DNA of 64,000 bases, taken from positions 1-64,000 of the forward strand of contig NZ_FUXL01000006.1 of NCBI RefSeq assembly GCF_900167365.1. Reading direction: 5' to 3'. The notes under the pieces are model-generated. The model was given only the letters and a program-made list of their open reading frames with translations. It had not been told where the DNA came from and ran no database searches. Shown piece after piece: positions 53,064 to 64,000 of this stretch. The position numbers and the translations under genes are program-made. The stretch is from Consotaella salsifontis. Its GTDB lineage: Bacteria; Pseudomonadota; Alphaproteobacteria; Rhizobiales; Rhizobiaceae. The stretch's first letter is position 1. Each line of letters opens with the position of its first letter.

Positions 53064-53477
53064 CTATTCCGCGATGCGCTGAATAAAGCGCGTTCTGATC
53101 GGCAGTTTGGCCGCGCCGAGACGGAGGGCCTCACGCGCGATTTCCTCAGATACGCCGTCAAGCTCAAACATGATACGCCCCGGATGAACGCGAGCGGCCC
53201 AGAAGTCAACTGCGCCCTTGCCTTTACCCATGCGAACCTCGGTCGGCTTCGACGTCACCGGAAGGTCGGGGAAGATGCGAATCCACACCCGACCCTGACG
53301 CTTCATCTGACGCGTGATCGCCCGTCGAGCTGCCTCGATCTGGCGCGCCGTAACGCGCTCGGGCTCCATTGCCTTTAGGCCGAACTGACCGAAGCTCAGC
53401 GTCGCCCCACCCTTGGCAGTGCCGTGGATGCGGCCCTTGAAGGCCTTGCGATATTTCGTGCGCTTTGGCTGCAACAT
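53064..53477 (-). CDS. rplP: 50S ribosomal protein L16
   Basis: A 137-residue protein near the A-site t[23 protein letters not shown] at the start, then [20 protein letters not shown] and the motif [20 protein letters not shown]. It is 22 bp after rpsC. Confidence 0.97.
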   Translation of the reverse strand: MLQPKRTKYRKAFKGRIHGTAKGGATLSFGQFGLKAMEPERVTARQIEAARRAITRQMKRQGRVWIRIFPDLPVTSKPTEVRMGKGKGAVDFWAARVHPGRIMFELDGVSEEIAREALRLGAAKLPIRTRFIQRIAE

Positions 53478-53499
53478 CTCTTAGTGCTCCGAACTTCGC

Positions 53500-54204
53500 T
53501 CAGGCGTGCTCGCGGCGGCGCTGCGAACCCTGGCTTTCGCCCTCGACCGCCCGACGCTCAGAAGCCATCGGATCATGCTCAAGGATCTCGCCCTTGAAGA
53601 TCCAGACCTTGACGCCGCAAACGCCGTAAGCCGTGTGCGCCTCGGCCGTTCCGTAATCCACATCCGCGCGCAGCGTGTGCAGAGGGACCCGGCCCTCGCG
53701 GTACCATTCCATGCGGGCGATTTCCGCTCCGCCCAGGCGACCCGAGCAGTTGATTCGGATGCCCTCGGCGCCGAGACGCATCGCCGACTGAACGGCACGC
53801 TTCATGGCGCGACGGAATGCCACGCGGCGCTCGAGCTGCTGCGCGATCGACTGCGCAACGAGCGCAGCATCCGTCTCAGGCTTGCGCACCTCGACGATGT
53901 TGATGTGCGTCTCGGCGTCTGTCATCGCCCCGAGCTTCTTGCGAAGCTTCTCGATATCCGCGCCCTTCTTGCCGATCACGATGCCCGGACGGGCCGAGTG
54001 AATCGTGATTCGGCACTTCTTGTGCGGACGCTCGATGACGATCTTGGAGACAGCAGCCTGCTTGAGCTCCTCCATGAGAAACTCGCGGATCTTCAGATCC
54101 TCGTGAAGCAGATTGCCGTAATCGCCGGTGTTCGCGAACCAACGCGAATCCCAGGTACGGTTGATGCCGAGCCGAAGACCGGTCGGATTGACTTTCTGGC
54201 CCAT
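53500..54204 (-). CDS. rpsC: 30S ribosomal protein S3
   Basis: A 234-residue mRNA-entry-channel protein. The start [20 protein letters not shown], the KH domain around [20 protein letters not shown] and the C-terminal [20 protein letters not shown] are diagnostic. It lies 1 bp after rplV, implying coupling. Confidence 0.97.
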   Translation of the reverse strand: MGQKVNPTGLRLGINRTWDSRWFANTGDYGNLLHEDLKIREFLMEELKQAAVSKIVIERPHKKCRITIHSARPGIVIGKKGADIEKLRKKLGAMTDAETHINIVEVRKPETDAALVAQSIAQQLERRVAFRRAMKRAVQSAMRLGAEGIRINCSGRLGGAEIARMEWYREGRVPLHTLRADVDYGTAEAHTAYGVCGVKVWIFKGEILEHDPMASERRAVEGESQGSQRRREHA

Positions 54205-54205
54205 G

Positions 54206-54592
54206 TTATGCGGCCTCCTCTTCGGCGGCTTCCCGAACCACGATGGTCAGGTGCGAGAACGGCTTCTCAACCCGGCTGGCGCGTCCGCGACCCCGTGTAT
54301 GGAAGCGCTTCATCGTGATCGACTTGCCGACATAGGCTTCGGCCACGACCAGCGCGTCGACGTCGAGATCATGATTGTTCTCGGCGTTGGCGATGGCGCT
54401 TTCCAGCGTCTTCTTCACAGTTTCCGCAATGCGCTTGCGCGAGAAGGTGAGCTCAGCGAGAGCCCTGTCCACCCTCTTGCCGCGGATCAGCTGCGCCACG
54501 AGATTAAGCTTCTGCGGGCTGACGCGGATCGTGCGGGCAACTGCCTTCGCCTCGTTGTCCTTCAGCCGGCGTTCGGCCTTGGCCTTGCCCAT
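54206..54592 (-). CDS. rplV: 50S ribosomal protein L22
   Basis: A 128-residue tunnel-wall protein: [20 protein letters not shown], then the C-terminal loop and signature [20 protein letters not shown]. About 18 residues longer than the E. coli protein, through an N-terminal basic helix ([18 protein letters not shown]) and an acidic tail. The ATG at 54592 is used; it is 2 bp after rpsS. Confidence 0.96.
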   Translation of the reverse strand: MGKAKAERRLKDNEAKAVARTIRVSPQKLNLVAQLIRGKRVDRALAELTFSRKRIAETVKKTLESAIANAENNHDLDVDALVVAEAYVGKSITMKRFHTRGRGRASRVEKPFSHLTIVVREAAEEEAA

Positions 54593-54594
54593 TG

Positions 54595-54873
54595 TTACTT
54601 CCTCTTCGCCTTCTTGTCGGCGCCGTGGCCGTAATAGGTGCGGGTGGGAGAGAACTCGCCGAACTTGTGCCCGACCATGTCCTCGTTGACCGACACCGGA
54701 ATGTGCTTGTTGCCGTTGTAGACGCCGAAGGTAAGACCGACGAACTGAGGCAGAATGGTGGAGCGACGGCTCCACATCTTGATCACTTCATTGCGCCCGC
54801 TCTCGCGCACCTTCTCGGCCTTCTTGAGAAGATAGCCATCGACGAACGGACCCTTCCAGACGGAACGTGCCAT
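54595..54873 (-). CDS. rpsS: 30S ribosomal protein S19
   Basis: A 92-residue head protein, the E. coli length: [20 protein letters not shown] at the start and the signature [20 protein letters not shown], then [20 protein letters not shown]. It is 15 bp after rplB. Confidence 0.97.
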   Translation of the reverse strand: MARSVWKGPFVDGYLLKKAEKVRESGRNEVIKMWSRRSTILPQFVGLTFGVYNGNKHIPVSVNEDMVGHKFGEFSPTRTYYGHGADKKAKRK

Positions 54874-54888
54874 GGAGAAATCCCTATC

Positions 54889-55725
54889 TTACTTCTTGCG
54901 CTGATGGCGCGAGCGCTGAATGTACTTGTCGGTCGCCTTGTTGTGGCGCGTCCGCTTGCCCTTTGTCGGCTGACCCCACGGCGTAACCGGGTTACGGCCG
55001 CCCGAGGTACGGCCTTCGCCACCACCGTGCGGGTGATCGACCGGGTTCATCGCGACGCCGCGAACGTGCGGACGACGACCCAACCAACGCGAACGACCGG
55101 CCTTGCCGATGTTGATGTTGCCGTGATCCGGATTGGAAACCGCTCCAATCGTCGCAAGGCAAGAACCAGGCACCAAACGCTGCTCACCCGAGTTCAGGCG
55201 CAGCATTGCCATGCCCTGCTCGCGGCCGACCAGCTGAGCATAGGAGCCCGCCGATCGCGCGATCTGCCCGCCCTTCTCCGGCTTCATCTCCACATTGTGG
55301 ATGATGGTGCCGACAGGGATCGCCGACAGCGGCATCGCGTTGCCCGGCTTCACATCGACGCCCGAAAGCCCCGAGATCACCTGGTCACCCGGCTCAAGAC
55401 GCTGCGGCGCGAGGATATAGGCAAGCTCGCCATCCTCGTACTTGATCAGCGCGATGAACGCGGTCCGGTTCGGATCGTACTCCAGCCGCTCAACGGTTCC
55501 GGCGACACCAAACTTGCGACGCTTGAAGTCGATGAAACGATACGTCCGCTTGTGGCCGCCGCCCTGGAACCGCACCGTGATGCGTCCGTGGTTGTTACGG
55601 CCACCCTTGGAGGACAAGCCTTCCGTCAACTGCTTGACGGGCTTACCCTTCCACAGCGCCGAACGGTCGACGATCACCAGCTGGCGCTGGCTCGGCGTGG
55701 TCGGTTTGAAGTTCTTCAATGCCAT
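54889..55725 (-). CDS. rplB: 50S ribosomal protein L2
   Basis: A 278-residue protein close to the peptidyl-transferase centre. The start [20 protein letters not shown], the conserved [19 protein letters not shown] and the near-catalytic loop [20 protein letters not shown] are present. It lies 19 bp after rplW. Confidence 0.98.
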   Translation of the reverse strand: MALKNFKPTTPSQRQLVIVDRSALWKGKPVKQLTEGLSSKGGRNNHGRITVRFQGGGHKRTYRFIDFKRRKFGVAGTVERLEYDPNRTAFIALIKYEDGELAYILAPQRLEPGDQVISGLSGVDVKPGNAMPLSAIPVGTIIHNVEMKPEKGGQIARSAGSYAQLVGREQGMAMLRLNSGEQRLVPGSCLATIGAVSNPDHGNINIGKAGRSRWLGRRPHVRGVAMNPVDHPHGGGEGRTSGGRNPVTPWGQPTKGKRTRHNKATDKYIQRSRHQRKK

Positions 55726-55744
55726 GGCGAAATTCCTACCCGGC

Positions 55745-56038
55745 TCACAATCCGGTCGACACGTCGATCGACTGGCCCTCGACCAGCGTCACGATTGCCT
55801 TCTTCTGGTCGCTCTGCCGCCCGCTGCGGCCACGGAAGCGCTTAACCTTGCCCTTACGGACCAAGGTGTTCACCGCCTTGACCTTCACGCCGAACAGAGC
55901 CTCGATCGCCGCCTTGATCTCAGGCTTCGTCGCTGTCCGCGGGACGTTGAAGATCACCTGGTTGAACTCCGAGACCATCGTCGACTTCTCGGTGATCACC
56001 GGGCTGGTGATGACGTCATAATGGCGAAGGTCGCTCAT
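55745..56038 (-). CDS. rplW: 50S ribosomal protein L23
   Basis: A 97-residue protein at the tunnel exit that docks trigger factor and [23 protein letters not shown], then [20 protein letters not shown]. Its ATG overlaps the rplD stop by 4 bp. Confidence 0.96.
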   Translation of the reverse strand: MSDLRHYDVITSPVITEKSTMVSEFNQVIFNVPRTATKPEIKAAIEALFGVKVKAVNTLVRKGKVKRFRGRSGRQSDQKKAIVTLVEGQSIDVSTGL

Positions 56039-56655
56039 TTGAACCGCTCCTCCAGGGCTTCAACCGCGGCCTTGGACAAAACCAGCGTCTGGCGGCGGAG
56101 AATGTCGTAGACGTTGATGCCTTGAATCGGCAGCACGTCGATGTGTGCGATGTTCCGCGCGGCCCGGCTGAAGTTCTCCTCGACCTCCGCGCCACCGATG
56201 AACAGCGCGTTCTGGAGACCCATGGCGCCGAACTTGTCGGCGAGAGCCTTCGTCTTCGCCTCGGAAGCCTTCAGATCATCGATGATGATCAGGCTGTCGG
56301 AGCGAACCTTCGCCGAAAGAGCATGCTTCAGACCAAGCGCCCGGAGCTTCTTCGGCAGGTCATGCGCGTGGCTGCGGACGACAGGACCATGAGCCTTGCC
56401 ACCACCGCGGAACTGCGGCGCGCGCGCCGAGCCGTGACGGGCCCGGCCCGTGCCCTTCTGCCGATAAAGCTTGGCACCGGTCCGCGCGATTTCCGCACGC
56501 CCCTTGGACTTGTGCGTACCCTGCTGCCGACGGGCGAGCTGCCAGCGCACGACACGCTGGAGAATGTCCTCGCGCGGCTCAAGCCCGAAGATTTCCTCCG
56601 CGAGGGTGACGGTGCCAGCTTCGCCACCGTCGAGCGTCTTGATTGTGATATCCAT
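56035..56655 (-). CDS. rplD: 50S ribosomal protein L4
   Basis: A 206-residue tunnel protein; in E. coli it also regulates the S10 operon. [20 protein letters not shown] followed by [20 protein letters not shown] is the L4 loop, and GAKLYRQKG precedes it. The start overlaps the rplC stop by 1 bp. Confidence 0.97.
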   Translation of the reverse strand: MDITIKTLDGGEAGTVTLAEEIFGLEPREDILQRVVRWQLARRQQGTHKSKGRAEIARTGAKLYRQKGTGRARHGSARAPQFRGGGKAHGPVVRSHAHDLPKKLRALGLKHALSAKVRSDSLIIIDDLKASEAKTKALADKFGAMGLQNALFIGGAEVEENFSRAARNIAHIDVLPIQGINVYDILRRQTLVLSKAAVEALEERFK

Positions 56656-57368
56656 TATTCCGCCCCTTCGGAAGCGCCAGCCGCCGAACCGTTCGCAGCA
56701 CGCAGAGCCGCCGGCTTCGGAGCACCCTCCGGAAGCGCCACCTTCACCGCGTCACGGACGAGGATCCAACCGCCCTTCGAGCCGGGCACCGCGCCGCGGA
56801 CCATGATCAGGCCCTTGTCCGCGTCCGTCCGGACCACTTCGAGGTTCTGCGCCGTCACGCGGGTCTGGCCCATGTGACCGGCCATCTTCTTGTTCTTGAA
56901 CACGCGGCCCGGGTCCTGACGGTTACCCGTCGAACCGTGCGACCGGTGCGACACCGACACGCCGTGGGTGGCGCGAAGACCACCGAAGTTGTGGCGCTTC
57001 ATCGCGCCGGCGAAGCCCTTGCCAATCGACGTGCCAGTCACGTCGACCTTCTGACCAACAACGAAGTGGTCGGCGGTGATTTCCGCGCCCACGTCGATCA
57101 TGTTGTCGTCAGACACGCGGAACTCCGCAAGCTTGCGCTTGGGTTCAACGCTCGCCTGAGCGAAAACTCCACGAAGCGACTTCGTCGTGTTCTTCACCTT
57201 GGCGAGGCCGGCGCCGAGCTGAACGGCGGTGTAGCCATTCTTCTCCTGAGTGCGCTGTGCCACGACCTGGCAATTTTCGACCTTGAGCACGGTCACCGGC
57301 ACATGTTCGCCCGCTTCATTATAGACGCGGGTCATGCCGACCTTTTGTGCAATCACACCTGAACGCAT
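56655..57368 (-). CDS. rplC: 50S ribosomal protein L3
   Basis: A 237-residue protein whose tip reaches the peptidyl-transferase centre. [20 protein letters not shown] at the start and the signature [20 protein letters not shown], then [20 protein letters not shown]. An Ala/Gly-rich tail makes it longer than in E. coli (209), normal for alphaproteobacteria. The ATG at 57368 is used. Confidence 0.97.
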   Translation of the reverse strand: MRSGVIAQKVGMTRVYNEAGEHVPVTVLKVENCQVVAQRTQEKNGYTAVQLGAGLAKVKNTTKSLRGVFAQASVEPKRKLAEFRVSDDNMIDVGAEITADHFVVGQKVDVTGTSIGKGFAGAMKRHNFGGLRATHGVSVSHRSHGSTGNRQDPGRVFKNKKMAGHMGQTRVTAQNLEVVRTDADKGLIMVRGAVPGSKGGWILVRDAVKVALPEGAPKPAALRAANGSAAGASEGAE

Positions 57369-57393
57369 GGGGGCTATCCTTCCCGTGCTCGCA

Positions 57394-57702
57394 TCAGAGC
57401 TTGATCTCGACGTCAACGCCGGCGGCGAGGTCGAGCTTCATCAGTGCGTCGACTGTCTGCGGCGTCGGGTCGACGATGTCGAGAAGGCGCTTATGCGTGC
57501 GCATCTCAAACTGCTCGCGCGACTTCTTGTCGATATGCGGCGAACGGTTCACCGTGAACTTCTCGATGCGGGTCGGCAGCGGAATGGGTCCGCGCACATT
57601 CGCACCCGTGCGCTTCGCCGTCGAAACGATCTCACGCGTCGAGGCGTCGAGAACCCGATGGTCGAACGCCTTCAGGCGGATGCGGATATTCTGGCCGTTC
57701 AT
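57394..57702 (-). CDS. rpsJ: 30S ribosomal protein S10
   Basis: A 102-residue protein, also the NusE transcription antitermination partner of Nus[21 protein letters not shown] at the start and [20 protein letters not shown] are diagnostic. It opens the S10 block, 163 bp after tuf; no gene lies in that gap. Confidence 0.97.
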   Translation of the reverse strand: MNGQNIRIRLKAFDHRVLDASTREIVSTAKRTGANVRGPIPLPTRIEKFTVNRSPHIDKKSREQFEMRTHKRLLDIVDPTPQTVDALMKLDLAAGVDVEIKL

Positions 57703-57865
57703 TGCATTCGTCCTCTCGTCGGAAGTCCGACCGTCACGCGGAGCGCCTTCCGAGCGCTTGTCATTCTTCAGCCAACACTAATCGGATCGCCCACATTCGC
57801 CGGGGCAGGCCCTTTCGGGCCGAGACCGGTGCGCCGCGCCAACAAGCGCGACGCACCCGATCCCC

Positions 57866-59041
<1,176 letters not shown>

Positions 59042-59113
59042 CGTGGCACTCCATGATCTGGGCCGGGCTCTTCAACCCGATATGTTTCTGTCACGTCCGC
59101 GCGATGACGCGCG

Positions 59114-61204
<2,091 letters not shown>

Positions 61205-61235
61205 AGGGCTTCGCCTTTCGAAATAAAGCTTCTGA

Positions 61236-61742
<507 letters not shown>

Positions 61743-62114
61743 TTACTTCGGACGCTTCGCGCCATACTTCGAACGGCGCTGCTTGCGGTCCTTGACACCC
61801 TGGGTATCGAGAACACCGCGGATGATGTGATAGCGCACACCGGGAAGATCCTTCACGCGACCACCGCGGATCATGACGACCGAGTGCTCCTGAAGATTGT
61901 GACCCTCGCCAGGAATGTATCCAATCACCTCGAATCCGTTGACCAGACGAACCTTGGCCACCTTACGAAGAGCCGAGTTCGGCTTCTTCGGCGTCGTCGT
62001 ATAGACACGAGTGCAGACGCCACGCTTCTGCGGGTTGGCCTCAAGGGCCGGAACGGTGTTGCGCTCGGAGGGGCGCACACGCGGTTTCCGGATCAACTGG
62101 TTGATGGTCGGCAT
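61743..62114 (-). CDS. rpsL: 30S ribosomal protein S12
   Basis: A 123-residue decoding-centre protein. [20 protein letters not shown] at the start, then the [19 protein letters not shown] loop and [17 protein letters not shown]. The lysines whose substitution gives streptomycin resistance in other bacteria are the usual ones here (in [10 protein letters not shown] and RVKDLPG). The ATG at 62114 is used. Confidence 0.97.
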   Translation of the reverse strand: MPTINQLIRKPRVRPSERNTVPALEANPQKRGVCTRVYTTTPKKPNSALRKVAKVRLVNGFEVIGYIPGEGHNLQEHSVVMIRGGRVKDLPGVRYHIIRGVLDTQGVKDRKQRRSKYGAKRPK

Positions 62115-62364
62115 TAGGGCCTTACCTCTTCTTGTCCACCACGGTCCGAAACAGACTTCATCGCGCTGGCCGCCAAACACATACACGAAACCGGGCCTTC
62201 ACTCCGCCTTTTGCGCGGATGGCCCGGGTTCAATGCAGAGGACCTCTTTCGAGGTCATGCGGCCGACAATGGTACGTCTCGTAATATCGAACCGTGTTTG
62301 GAGCGGGTGTCCCAGACGAGGCGTCCAGGAGCGAGTCGGCTCCACATCGGCTCTGTTGGGCCGC

Positions 62365-62393
62365 TACTTAGCTATTGCAGCTCAACTCGTCAA
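62365..62393 (-). promoter_or_regulatory. Candidate promoter of the rpsL operon
   Basis: On the minus strand TTGACG (62393-62388) is followed after 17 bases by TAAGTA (62370-62365), facing rpsL with a leader of about 250 bases. The -35 is good, the -10 is weak. Confidence 0.4.
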
Positions 62394-62439
62394 CCCTTGA
62401 GCCGTCGGGATTCAAGCCAGCTGCCATATTTGTTAACGG

Positions 62440-62463
62440 AAAGGCCGCCCGGAGGCGGCCTTT
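62440..62463 (-). terminator. Terminator after rpoC
   Basis: A 10-bp perfect stem (aaaggccgcc / ggcggccttt) with loop CGGA lies 34 bp after the rpoC stop. It separates the rpoBC and str units. Confidence 0.75.
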
Positions 62464-62496
62464 CTTATTCTATTGTCACGGGACAACGAGAATGCC

Positions 62497-64000
62497 CTAT
62501 TCGGCAGGGTTCGGCAGCTGCGTAAGTGCCCGATCCACGGCCACGGGCATCTCGTCCTTGCGCCGATCCTCGAGAATGAGTTCGTCGCGCGAGGTGGCGA
62601 TCCGCCGAATCTGCGTCATCATTCCGCCCGTACCGGCGGGAATCAGACGCCCGACGATGACGTTCTCCTTGAGGCCCTGGAGCGAGTCGACCTTGCCGGC
62701 AACAGCCGCCTCGGTGAGCACGCGCGTGGTCTCTTGGAAGGACGCGGCCGAGATGAAGGACGGCGTCTGCAGAGAGGCCTTGGTGATGCCCAGCAGAACG
62801 GGTTGCCCCGACGCCGTCTTCTTGCCCTCTTCCTCCAGACGCTCGTTGATCTCAGCGAGCTCGATCCGATCGACATGGTCGCCCGGGATGTAACCGGAAT
62901 CGCCCGACTCGGTGATTTCGATCTTCTGGAGCATCTGGCGAACGATCGTCTCGATGTGCTTATCGTTGATCAGCACGCCCTGGAGCCGGTAGACCTCCTG
63001 GATTTCGTTGACGAGGTAGGCGGCAAGCGCCTCCACGCCACGAATGGCCAGAATGTCGTGCGGCGCCGGATTGCCGTCGAGAATATAGTCGCCCTTCTCG
63101 ATGACGTCGCCTTCCTGAAGATGGAACGGCTTGCCCTTCGGGATCAGGTACTCGACAGGCTCAACGCCCTCCTCGTGCGGCTCGATGACGATACGGCGCT
63201 TGTTCTTGTAGTCGCGCCCGAAGCGGACCGTTCCGTCGATCTCCGAGATGACGGCATTGTCCTTGGGACGCCGTGCTTCGAAGAGCTCGGCGACGCGCGG
63301 CAGACCACCGGTGATGTCCTTGGTCTTGGCGCTTTCCATCGGGATACGCGACAGAACGTCGCCGGCCTTGACGCGCGATCCAGGCTCGATGGAGAGAATC
63401 GTCCCCACCGAGAGCAGGTAGCGCGCATCCGAACCACGGGCCAGCTTGGCGATGGAACCATCATCCTTGCGGATGATGATCGCCGGCTTGAGGTCCTGCC
63501 CGCGCGGGCTGGCACGCCAGTCGATAATGGCGCGCTTGGTGATACCGGTCGACTCGTCGGTCTGCTCGGACACCGACACGCCTTCCACCATGTCCTCGAA
63601 CTCGGCAGTGCCCTCCACCTCGGTCAAGACCGGACGGGTGTAGGGGTCCCACTCCGCGATACGCTGGCCGCGCCGCACCGTGTCGCCGTCATCCACATAG
63701 ATGCGGCTACCGTAGCTGATGCGGTGCGAGGCACGCTCCTTGCCGGCCTGATCGAGGATCAGCACCGCCATGTTGCGGCCCATCGCCACGAGGCGTCCGT
63801 CCGAATCGCGCACCACGTTGCGGTTGCGGATCTGGACCGTGCCTTCGTACGACGCCTCCAGGAACGAGGAGTCCACCACCTGCGCCGTACCGCCCATGTG
63901 GAAGGTACGCATGGTGAGCTGGGTGCCCGGCTCGCCGATCGACTGCGCCGCGATGACGCCGACGGCCTCGCCCATATTGACGGGCGTACCACGGGCGAGA
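62497..64000 (-). CDS. rpoC: DNA-directed RNA polymerase subunit beta' (C-terminal part, cut by window edge)
   Basis: The last 501 or so residues of a protein of about 1400; the 5' part lies beyond the right edge. Visible segments include [20 protein letters not shown], then [12 protein letters not shown] (trigger-loop/bridge-helix region). The jaw and C-terminal clamp parts follow, with [20 protein letters not shown] and [16 protein letters not shown]. It ends 382 bp upstream of rpsL, the usual rpoBC-str junction. Confidence 0.98.
   Translation of the reverse strand, partial: LARGTPVNMGEAVGVIAAQSIGEPGTQLTMRTFHMGGTAQVVDSSFLEASYEGTVQIRNRNVVRDSDGRLVAMGRNMAVLILDQAGKERASHRISYGSRIYVDDGDTVRRGQRIAEWDPYTRPVLTEVEGTAEFEDMVEGVSVSEQTDESTGITKRAIIDWRASPRGQDLKPAIIIRKDDGSIAKLARGSDARYLLSVGTILSIEPGSRVKAGDVLSRIPMESAKTKDITGGLPRVAELFEARRPKDNAVISEIDGTVRFGRDYKNKRRIVIEPHEEGVEPVEYLIPKGKPFHLQEGDVIEKGDYILDGNPAPHDILAIRGVEALAAYLVNEIQEVYRLQGVLINDKHIETIVRQMLQKIEITESGDSGYIPGDHVDRIELAEINERLEEEGKKTASGQPVLLGITKASLQTPSFISAASFQETTRVLTEAAVAGKVDSLQGLKENVIVGRLIPAGTGGMMTQIRRIATSRDELILEDRRKDEMPVAVDRALTQLPNPAE

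Larger units (their letters stand above)
62115..62496. other. Intergenic leader between rpoC and rpsL
   Basis: A 382-bp gap without a gene. It holds the rpoC terminator at 62440-62463, a candidate promoter at 62365-62393 and a small leader hairpin (gacctc tttc gaggtc, 62241-62256) upstream of rpsL. The hairpin may be part of a leader control, but nothing ties it to a known mechanism. Confidence 0.6.

Overview
The window is a high-G+C chromosome segment from an alphaproteobacterium of the order Rhizobiales (Hyphomicrobiales). The evidence is the fused SecDF, a 391-residue EF-Tu, an ExoR homologue beside exonuclease III, a tatABC-serS-surE-pcm-LysM/M23 block, and a str-S10-spc-alpha ribosomal superoperon without rpsD. 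Aurantimonadaceae would fit, but the family is a guess.

Layout. (1) 1-8900: trmFO converges on a leftward unit yajC-secDF-Mth938-like-squalene/phytoene synthase-like-DUF4153; a DUF815 ATPase runs the other way. (2) 8955-24818: leftward envelope and housekeeping genes. These are a LysM/LytM amidase-activator-like lipoprotein, pcm, surE, serS, tatCBA, nagZ, a SPOR protein, argS, dgt and exoR. Rightward erpA and xth sit between dgt and exoR. The scpA-scpB pair that usually lies between nagZ and tatA is absent. (3) 25309-35877: tRNA-Lys(TTT) and a 10.5-kb element integrated into its 3' half, bounded by 48-bp perfect direct repeats. (4) 35989-43289: a small conserved gene, a HerA-like ATPase, a GNAT acetyltransferase, rarA, a Do/DegP protease, a 41-residue exported peptide and a short-chain reductase. 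(5) 43390-64000: the leftward superoperon rpoC(3' part)-rpsL-rpsG-fusA-tuf-rpsJ...secY-adk-rpsM-rpsK-rpoA-rplQ.

The part most worth attention is the integrated element. It has a P4-type tyrosine integrase, an AlpA-like regulator, a KilA-N protein, a tightly overlapping early operon, a helix-turn-helix putative replication protein, a Topo VI-A/Spo11-like TOPRIM protein and an iteron-like repeat cluster. Beyond the repeats lies a short late module with an HK97-type major capsid protein and a P27-type small terminase. It has no large terminase, portal, protease, tail or lysis gene, so it looks like a phage satellite rather than a prophage.

Next to its tRNA-side end, on the opposite strand and at lower G+C, is a two-gene cargo unit closed by a strong terminator. 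Its first gene encodes a proteasome-fold (Ntn-hydrolase) protein with Thr2, Asp18 and Lys44 where the 20S proteasome/HslV family has Thr1, Asp17 and Lys33. Its second encodes a translationally coupled 67-residue protein. This pair is my best candidate for an undescribed system, possibly an anti-phage or phage-interference module carried by the satellite.

All assignments come from reading motifs and gene order; no database search was possible.
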